Shown: positions 15,316 through 19,852 of the stretch, piece after piece
How the letters are laid out: the number at the start of each line of letters is the position of its first letter
Numbering within the stretch: position 1 is the stretch's first letter
From: a bacterium
GTDB lineage: Bacteria > JAMCPX01
Direction: 5' to 3'
DNA: 19,852 nt
Assembly (NCBI GenBank): GCA_021787665.1
Contig: JAJYLN010000028.1
Span: 1 to 19,852, forward strand
The notes under the pieces: model-generated
The model's input: only the letters and a program-made list of their open reading frames with translations
The model's database searches: none
Told to the model about the DNA's origin: nothing
Position numbers and translations under genes: made by a program

Positions 15316-16636
15316 TATCTTTACTCCGATCCCCCGCTGTATTGCCGGTGACATAGTCGAGGTTTGCCAGTGCTATATTGTAGGAAGCGAGCGCCGTAGC
15401 ATACGAGGACTGGGCGGTCTGGTACGTGCCCACGGCCGTGAGGAAATCGAGATAGTTGTTTATGCCCGCCTTGTAGCCCTTTTCGACAAGCTTCAGGTTT
15501 GCGTTCGCCTGGCGCAGGGTCTCTTTCCCGACATCGATACTTTTTCTTGCCTGTTCAAGGTTATCCAGTGCAGACTGCACCGACAGCTCGACCGACAGTC
15601 TCTGCTCATCGATGGTATATTTCAGTTTGAGCATCTGAGCCTTCGCGACCTCACTGGCGGAGGTGTTCTGGAGCCCGGAGAATAGGTTGAAGCCGAGCTC
15701 GAGCCCTATCTCCCAGTTCCATACGAGGGGAAAGTCCTGTCCGCTCCAGTTGTAGGACGCATTTCCCGACAGGGTAGGGAAGTATGCACTGATGGATTGC
15801 TTGTACGAGTATGTGGCAGCATCGAGCTGTCTCTTCAGTGACAGATAATCAGGCCTGTTGTCCAGCGCCTGCCGGACTTCGGTGTCCGCATTGGTCGTAA
15901 CGGCGGCTGCCATAAGCTCTCCGGTGAATTCGACACCGGCAGTAAGCGGCAGGCCCATGAGCGACAGGAGGTTCAAGGTGTAGATGTTTCGCGCATTCTC
16001 CGCTGTTATCAGGTTAAGCTTGATGTTGCCGAGGCTTGCCCGTGCGCTCAGGACGTCGATCTCGGTCTTGATGCCTGCCTTGTAATACGCCTGCGCCTGC
16101 TGCAACTGCGTCTCTGTCTGCTTGAGGATATGCCTGTCCGCATCGATGATCATATTGTACTGCAGGATAGAGAAGAAGTTCTGCTTCACGTTGTAAATAA
16201 GGGTATTTCGCGTGTTGATAAAATTGTACCGTGAGGAGTCTATCGTCTCCGCGGCAGATCTCATACCGAAGTAGTCCTTCCCGAAACTGAACAGTTGCTG
16301 GCTCAGCGTGAGCGAGGCGGTATAGTATGGATAATTGATGTTGTCCGGGGGCCTGTAGAAGACAGAGGTATAAGGACTCTTCGATGTCACGATGAGGTTC
16401 GAGGTTGCCCTCTGAGCGTTCGCCACGGCGTTTATCTGTGGCAGAAGGGCGGCCCTTGCGATTCCATAGTTCCCGCGGCCCGACAGAATATCCATCTCCG
16501 ATGCACGTAACTGCGGGTTGTTCTGGAGGGTAATTTTTACACAATCATCGAGCGTGAACGCATGATTTTCATCCGCCCTGGCCGTCGTAACGGCCACGAG
16601 TACTGTAAGCAGGACGATGTATGTCGCGATTTTCAT
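15305..16636 (-). CDS. TolC-family outer-membrane efflux protein
   Basis: A 443-aa precursor of an outer-membrane channel. The start ATG 16636 gives a clear signal peptide (MKIATYIVLLTVLVAVTTARA, cleavage near ADE). After it come FTLDDCVKITLQNNPQL, the duplicated outer-membrane efflux repeats with long alpha-helical segments (AQAYYKAGIKTEIDVLSARA and a second, similar EKGYKAGINNYLDFLTA), and a final LANLDYVTG. Length matches TolC/OprM-type proteins. It lacks a lipobox cysteine, so it is TolC-like rather than OprM-like. A longer frame to 16693 adds non-signal sequence and is rejected. It begins 69 nt after the Spy-like gene and ends 11 nt inside the adaptor gene. Confidence 0.9.
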   Translation of the reverse strand: MKIATYIVLLTVLVAVTTARADENHAFTLDDCVKITLQNNPQLRASEMDILSGRGNYGIARAALLPQINAVANAQRATSNLIVTSKSPYTSVFYRPPDNINYPYYTASLTLSQQLFSFGKDYFGMRSAAETIDSSRYNFINTRNTLIYNVKQNFFSILQYNMIIDADRHILKQTETQLQQAQAYYKAGIKTEIDVLSARASLGNIKLNLITAENARNIYTLNLLSLMGLPLTAGVEFTGELMAAAVTTNADTEVRQALDNRPDYLSLKRQLDAATYSYKQSISAYFPTLSGNASYNWSGQDFPLVWNWEIGLELGFNLFSGLQNTSASEVAKAQMLKLKYTIDEQRLSVELSVQSALDNLEQARKSIDVGKETLRQANANLKLVEKGYKAGINNYLDFLTAVGTYQTAQSSYATALASYNIALANLDYVTGNTAGDRSKDNEE

Positions 16637-16705
16637 GCCGATTCCGATAACCGGGAAACAAAGAAAGATTTTATCCTTGTTGAAGCAGAGCAAAGAGTGT
16701 TTTGG

Positions 16706-17188
16706 TTAGTGTCGGCCACCGTGTCCCTGTCTGTCTTCTCTCCTTGCCATGAATTTGTCTATCAGGTCGAAGAACCTTTTCTGCTGATCCCGGTCCAGCA
16801 GCGTCTTGACCTCAAGGATATGGGTGACGATTCTCCGCTGTATACTTTCCTGCATATCGCCTATCGAGGAGATGGTCTGATTGATTGCCTCTGTATCGGG
16901 ATTGTCCGAGCGTATAAGGCTGAGAAGAGCCATCTTTTTTTGAAACATCTGCCGCTTTGCGGCGTCGAGTTCCTTATGGAACAGCCTGCCCTTTTCTTCC
17001 ATCGTATTTGCCTGGTCAGGCGTCAGCGAGAGTTCCTTTACCAGGAACGCGTATCTCCCGTGTTTGCGGCCTGTTCGGAAGAGATGGTACGGGGAGTTCT
17101 TGTAATACAGATACCCGGCTGTTCCGAGAATAGCTATATTGAGGACCAGGGACAGCATCAGCAGGAACTTCAGGGTGCTACTTTTCAT
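16706..17188 (-). CDS. Spy/CpxP-like periplasmic heavy-metal-sensor family protein
   Basis: A 160-aa protein with an N-terminal membrane anchor or signal helix (about 7-28) and an all-helical periplasmic domain. It carries the L-T-x-x-Q motif LSLTPDQANTM and, near the end, a second related motif LLDRDQQKRFFDLID. These are the marks of the LTXXQ (Spy/CpxP/ZraP) family of envelope chaperones and stress sensors. The C-terminus is rich in His, Arg and Gly (REDRQGHGGRH), which could bind metal. The start overlaps the anti-sigma stop by 11 nt. Anti-sigma plus periplasmic LTXXQ pairs are known next to ECF sigma factors; here the next genes downstream are an efflux pump, suggesting that the sensor informs the pump's expression (inference). 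Confidence 0.8.
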   Translation of the reverse strand: MKSSTLKFLLMLSLVLNIAILGTAGYLYYKNSPYHLFRTGRKHGRYAFLVKELSLTPDQANTMEEKGRLFHKELDAAKRQMFQKKMALLSLIRSDNPDTEAINQTISSIGDMQESIQRRIVTHILEVKTLLDRDQQKRFFDLIDKFMARREDRQGHGGRH

Positions 17189-17627
17189 GGGTTCCCTCCA
17201 TCATCGCGATGTATGCCCCGCCTATGGAGTTAGGCTGTACCGACTCGAAGCTGTCGAGCGATAGAGACGAAACCATGGTCGACCGCTGTTGTACGAACGC
17301 ACTGCCGAGGAGAACGCCGGCCTTTGTTCCTATCAGTATTATTGCGGCTATGGCAGCCGCTTCCACGAGCCTTGTAAACACGGGCAGCAGAAGCGGTACG
17401 CCCTTCGGTCTTTCCGCTATACCGGACATCACCCTTGTCGCGAACCCGTATGGTGCCTGCGGCATAGCCAGATGTGCGAAGCTGCTTTGGAGGCCCCGTA
17501 GGACCTCGAGTTTTGTGCTACATGCTGCGCAGCCCTTCACATGGGATTCGATCAGATGCTTCTGGCCGGCCGATAGCTCGTTGTCAATATAGGGCGACAA
17601 CAGTTTTTTTGCCTTTGAACATCTCAT
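17178..17627 (-). CDS. zinc-finger (zf-HC2) transmembrane anti-sigma factor
   Basis: A 149-aa single-pass protein. The N-terminal zinc-binding anti-sigma domain has C3, H29, C33 and C36 (HVKGCAAC; the H-x3-C-x2-C core). A proline-containing linker, one membrane helix (about 84-110) and a short periplasmic tail follow. Such proteins hold an ECF sigma factor at the membrane until stress releases it. No sigma-factor gene lies upstream, where it is usually found: proC ends 158 nt away and no ORF fills the gap. ATG 17627 has a GAGGAG site, and a candidate ECF-type promoter lies 20 nt upstream. It starts the efflux module as first gene, overlapping the Spy-like gene by 11 nt. Confidence 0.85.
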   Translation of the reverse strand: MRCSKAKKLLSPYIDNELSAGQKHLIESHVKGCAACSTKLEVLRGLQSSFAHLAMPQAPYGFATRVMSGIAERPKGVPLLLPVFTRLVEAAAIAAIILIGTKAGVLLGSAFVQQRSTMVSSLSLDSFESVQPNSIGGAYIAMMEGTHEK

Positions 17628-17646
17628 ACCTGGCTCCTCATGTTAT

Positions 17647-17674
17647 ATAACGATGCAAGCAACCGTTTTGTTCC
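17647..17674 (-). promoter_or_regulatory. candidate ECF-sigma promoter of the anti-sigma/efflux operon
   Basis: On the minus strand GGAAC (RC of 17670-17674), a 17-nt spacer and CGTTAT (RC of 17647-17652) resemble ECF promoters (GGAAC, 16-17 nt, CGT). It would give a leader of about 12 nt containing the GAGGAG ribosome site before ATG 17627. The -10 area overlaps the 10-bp palindrome GTTATATAAC (17642-17651). The match is by eye, and a sigma70 reading of the AT-rich -10 area is possible. Confidence 0.35.
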
Positions 17675-17785
17675 GTAAATCTATAGGTACTATAAAATTC
17701 GGAGTCCATGTGGCACGAAGGCATTCCCGAAACTGATACAGGGGCGGCAAACGACGATAACATATCCCCGCGGCTATCGAAGCGT

Positions 17786-18604
17786 TCATGTACTCTGGGA
17801 CGCGATCTCCCTGGAGCGCAGCGTCGCCGCCTTTACCGCTTCGATGATCGCGGAACGTACGCCCTTGTGCTCGAGCACCGCCAGTGCCTCCGCCGTGGTG
17901 CCCGCGGGCGAGATCACGGCCTCCTTCAAGGTTGCGAACGAGAGCTCCGCTCCCTTTGCCATCTTTCCGGCGCCGATGACGGTCTGTGTGGCGAGCCTGT
18001 TCGCCACGTTCCTGGATAGCCCCATTCGTACGCCCGCGTCCGAAAGCGCCTCGAGGAACATGAGGATATAGGCAGGTCCCGACCCGCTGAGCCCTGTCAC
18101 CGCATGGAACATCTCCTCGTCCCGTATCTCTATGACGTCTCCGACGCTCAGGAGGAGCTCCCTGACGACGTTGATGTCGGTTGCGTCAGCGGCGGCGTTC
18201 TTCATGATGACGCTCATGCCTTCGCCGACGGTCGCCGCTATGTTCGGCATGACCCGTACTACTTTTGTCTCCTTGTCGAGCAGGCTCTCTATGAATTTTA
18301 CCTCGATCCCTGCAGCGATAGAGACCACCAGCTTCGATTGCCTGAGGATGGATTTGCATTGCTCGAGTACTGCTCCCACGTCCTTGGGCTTTACGCTGAG
18401 GAATACTATGGAGCCTTCCTTTGCACATATAACGTTATCCGGAGTAGACCGGACGTTGTAGCCTTTCTCTATCTCAATGCGTCGCTTGTCGTAGTTGTCG
18501 CTGACGATGACCTGTGCATTCGTTATTTTTCTGGATGAAAGCAAACCCGCGATGATCGCCTCTGCCATTTTCCCTGCGCCGATGAAGCTTACCGTCTTGT
18601 CCAT
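17786..18604 (-). CDS. proC: pyrroline-5-carboxylate reductase
   Basis: Reduces 1-pyrroline-5-carboxylate to proline with NAD(P)H, the last step of proline synthesis, in the cytoplasm. The 272-aa protein has the Rossmann start VSFIGAGKMAEAIIAGLL (GxGxMA at about 9-14), SDNYDKRR, VFLSVKPKDV, VVRVMPNIAATVGEGM, and the ProC signature TGLSGSGPAYILMFLEAL followed by DAGVRMGLSR. Length fits the family. ATG 18604 is preceded by AAGGGGG within the end of yggS, whose stop lies 2 nt before it. The yggS-proC pairing is conserved in many bacteria. Confidence 0.96.
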   Translation of the reverse strand: MDKTVSFIGAGKMAEAIIAGLLSSRKITNAQVIVSDNYDKRRIEIEKGYNVRSTPDNVICAKEGSIVFLSVKPKDVGAVLEQCKSILRQSKLVVSIAAGIEVKFIESLLDKETKVVRVMPNIAATVGEGMSVIMKNAAADATDINVVRELLLSVGDVIEIRDEEMFHAVTGLSGSGPAYILMFLEALSDAGVRMGLSRNVANRLATQTVIGAGKMAKGAELSFATLKEAVISPAGTTAEALAVLEHKGVRSAIIEAVKAATLRSREIASQST

Positions 18605-18606
18605 GT

Positions 18607-19296
18607 TTACCCCCTTGGACCGAATATTAACGTCCCTATCCTTAGCATAGTCGCACCCTCATTTATAGCGATTTTATAGTCCATGGACGTCCCCATGGAC
18701 AGCTCTCTGAATGCGCTGCCGAATACGCCCTGCGCCAGGACCCTGTCCCTCATCTCCCTGAGCTCGGAAAAATACCCGGACAGCCGTGCCACGCTGTCGA
18801 TAGGCGGAGGCATCGTCATGAGTCCGGACGGACGTAAGTGCCGGAGGACCTGCAGGGCCTGGAGCGTATCGAAGAACTGACTCGGGCTAAAGCCCGACTT
18901 CGTCGACTCGCCCGCGAGGTTGATCTCGAACAGCACCGGCTGGATGCGGCCCTTCTGCGCCGCCCTCCTGTCTATCTCCACGGCCATGTCCGTGCTGCCA
19001 ACGGAGTGTATGAGCTCGAAAGGCCCGACGATGTGCTTTATCTTGTTCCTCTGGATGTTGCCGATGAAGTGCCAGTGGATGCCCGACGGTAGCGAGCCCA
19101 TCTTCTCCATGGCCTCCCGGACGTAGTTCTCTCCGAAGGTATCGAGCCCTGCGTCGATCGCCTGCTGTACCCTGTTCGTCCCCACGGTCTTGGACACCGC
19201 GACGAGCCTGACCTCCTCTGTCTTCCTTCCGGACCGCATGCACACGGCCGCTATCTCTTCTCTGAGCTTCTGTATGTTGTCCCGTATCATGTCCAT
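18607..19296 (-). CDS. yggS: pyridoxal phosphate homeostasis protein (YggS/PLPBP family)
   Basis: A cytoplasmic PLP-binding protein that balances vitamin B6 vitamers and amino/keto-acid pools without known catalysis. From ATG 19296 it has 229 aa, as usual. Visible landmarks are LVAVSKTVG with the PLP lysine at about 36, TFGENYVREAMEKM, IHWHFIGNIQRNK, LIHSVGS, GLMTMPP, and the phosphate-binding end ELSMGTSMDYKIAI, then GATMLRIGTLIFG. ATG 19290 (residue 3) is an equally possible start. The frame is open to an ATG at 19410, but the extra 38 residues are not family-like and cross the promoter region. No strong ribosome site is seen. It heads the proC pair. Confidence 0.93.
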   Translation of the reverse strand: MDMIRDNIQKLREEIAAVCMRSGRKTEEVRLVAVSKTVGTNRVQQAIDAGLDTFGENYVREAMEKMGSLPSGIHWHFIGNIQRNKIKHIVGPFELIHSVGSTDMAVEIDRRAAQKGRIQPVLFEINLAGESTKSGFSPSQFFDTLQALQVLRHLRPSGLMTMPPPIDSVARLSGYFSELREMRDRVLAQGVFGSAFRELSMGTSMDYKIAINEGATMLRIGTLIFGPRG

Positions 19297-19309
19297 CGGT
19301 GCACCAGCC

Positions 19310-19338
19310 AGTCTAACCAAGGAAGGACGAAAAGTAAA
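19310..19338 (-). promoter_or_regulatory. candidate yggS promoter
   Basis: On the minus strand TTTACT (RC of 19333-19338), a 17-nt spacer and TAGACT (RC of 19310-19315) lie 13 nt before ATG 19296. Each box matches the consensus at four positions; weak evidence. Confidence 0.25.
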
Positions 19339-19569
19339 TCTGGCCCTTATCCCCACAAGGATCATTGGACTGATAGAACAAAGAAGAAAGAATTGTTCTA
19401 TATTGTCCAACCCACTGAAGGGTCTTTAAACAACCAATCTCAAAGGTGGCAAAGTCAGTGCTGTTTTTCTCTGGATTACTTTATACACAGAAGAGAGAGC
19501 AGGCTTCAAGAAGAATTTGGCGGGAGCGCATTATTAGTCGGACCATAATTGTATGGACATTAAAGATCA

Positions 19570-19630
19570 AATCCCTCCCTGCCTCCCTTTTCAAAAGGGA
19601 GGAGTCCTCCCTCTTTTTCTAAAGAGGGGC
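19570..19630. repeat. dispersed C/G-run palindromic repeat, copy 2 (double hairpin)
   Basis: CCTCCCTTTT (19582-19591) and AAAAGGGAGG (19593-19602) form a near-perfect palindrome around one base. Immediately after, CCCTCTTT (19609-19616), loop TTCT and AAAGAGGG (19621-19628) form a second 8-bp stem. Its reverse complement reads palindrome, purine run, then GGGATTT, the same order as the copy at 864-925. Confidence 0.5.
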
Positions 19631-19734
19631 ACAACAAGGAACGATTGCATGGGAGAGGTACGGTAAAACCGGGGAGCACCCAGGAGAGAACCGTAAATCT
19701 GTGTTAAAGCCACGTCAATATGTCAGTTAATGTC

Positions 19735-19776
19735 CTCTTCGGGGATGGTTGAAATCCCTCGCCTTTAGGCGAAGAG
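19735..19776 (+). mobile_element. left-end hairpin region of an IS200/IS605 element
   Basis: TCGCC (19759-19763), loop TTTA and GGCGA (19768-19772) form a hairpin. The outer arms CTCTTCG (19735-19741) and CGAAGAG (19770-19776) offer an alternative, larger fold with GGGAT/ATCCC inside. It lies 22 nt before the TnpA start, the place where IS200/IS605 left-end structures occur; in relatives such hairpins also limit transposase expression. Confidence 0.5.
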
Positions 19777-19798
19777 AAGAATGTGCTAATGTGGTTGC

Positions 19799-19852
19799 AT
19801 GCGACAATATCGTACAGGGACGCACACGAAATACGATATCAAGGTACATCTG
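19799..19852 (+). CDS. tnpA: IS200/IS605 family transposase TnpA, N-terminal end (continues beyond window)
   Basis: From ATG 19799 the frame reads MRQYRTGTHTKYDIKVHL to the window edge. The THTKYDIKVHL block is the well-known start of Y1 (HUH) transposases of the IS200/IS605 family, where it forms the first beta strand before the HUH motif. Only 18 codons are present, so integrity cannot be judged. Orientation is the same as the TnpA fragment at the left edge, which supplies the C-terminal end of the same kind of protein; whether the two are the same element is unknown. Confidence 0.75.
   Translation, partial: MRQYRTGTHTKYDIKVHL

Larger units (their letters stand above)
19411..19798. other. 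non-coding region between yggS and the right-hand IS element
   Basis: About 390 nt without a convincing gene. The first part (19411-19570) shows nothing I can name. The middle holds the palindromic repeat at 19570-19630, and the last part is the left end of the IS200/IS605 element with its hairpin. The exact left boundary of the element is not visible; it lies somewhere between about 19630 and 19735. Confidence 0.5.

Noticed and set aside
16562-17233. 223-codon + strand open frame opposite the Spy-like gene and the start of the TolC-like gene
   Set aside because: Antisense shadow; the minus-strand genes have signal or anchor helices, overlaps and ribosome sites.
19297-19410. 38-residue N-terminal extension of YggS
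   Set aside because: Not family-like, crosses the putative promoter, and removal gives the usual length.
1-19852. CRISPR arrays, tRNA or rRNA genes, prophage genes
   Set aside because: No regularly spaced repeats, no cloverleaf-like or rRNA-like sequence, and no phage proteins were recognised on either strand.

Overview
The window looks like a bacterial chromosomal contig of moderate GC. Gene content and intergenic style (C/G-run palindromes, a GRxGCF-type Lgt, split MacB, anti-sigma plus Spy-like modules) suggest Nitrospirota or a Desulfobacterota-like lineage. That assignment is inference from general familiarity, not a measured result. Both extremities lie inside IS200/IS605-type TnpA genes on the + strand: the last 18 codons at the left edge and the first 18 codons at the right edge. 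This suggests that the segment is bounded by copies of a repeated element.

Left arm, + strand (1-7687): an IS200/IS605 3' end; an lgt remnant whose 5' part is missing at the IS junction; a terminator and a dispersed palindromic repeat; two tandem, very similar-sized 6-TM HAMP/MCP-like proteins whose hairpin tips have lost the canonical CheA/CheW and trimer contact residues; then recO and an M50 membrane metalloprotease. The genes from the first MCP to M50 overlap or nearly touch and look like one operon.

Middle (7688-10557): a minus-strand multi-pass membrane protein that meets the protease tail to tail with no gap; an ABC-2 permease without its ATPase; and a divergent + strand pair, a MIP18/SufT-like (DUF59) protein and an Rrf2/IscR-like regulator with three cysteines, which probably act in Fe-S cluster assembly and its control. 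A small membrane-anchored protein follows on the minus strand.

Right arm, minus strand (10711-19296), in transcription order: yggS-proC (PLP homeostasis, proline synthesis), then a tightly packed module of zinc-finger anti-sigma factor, Spy/CpxP-like periplasmic protein, TolC-like outer-membrane protein, MacA-like adaptor, MacB-type ATPase and MacB-type permease, and then argH. The module reads as an envelope-stress-responsive tripartite efflux system, but its expected ECF sigma factor is not in the window. A GGAAC-N17-CGTTAT motif lies just upstream of the anti-sigma gene.

No tRNA, rRNA, CRISPR array or phage genes were seen. A recurring feature is promoters whose -10 box ends 6 nt before the ATG with no Shine-Dalgarno, which suggests leaderless mRNAs for the first MCP, the small membrane protein and argH.
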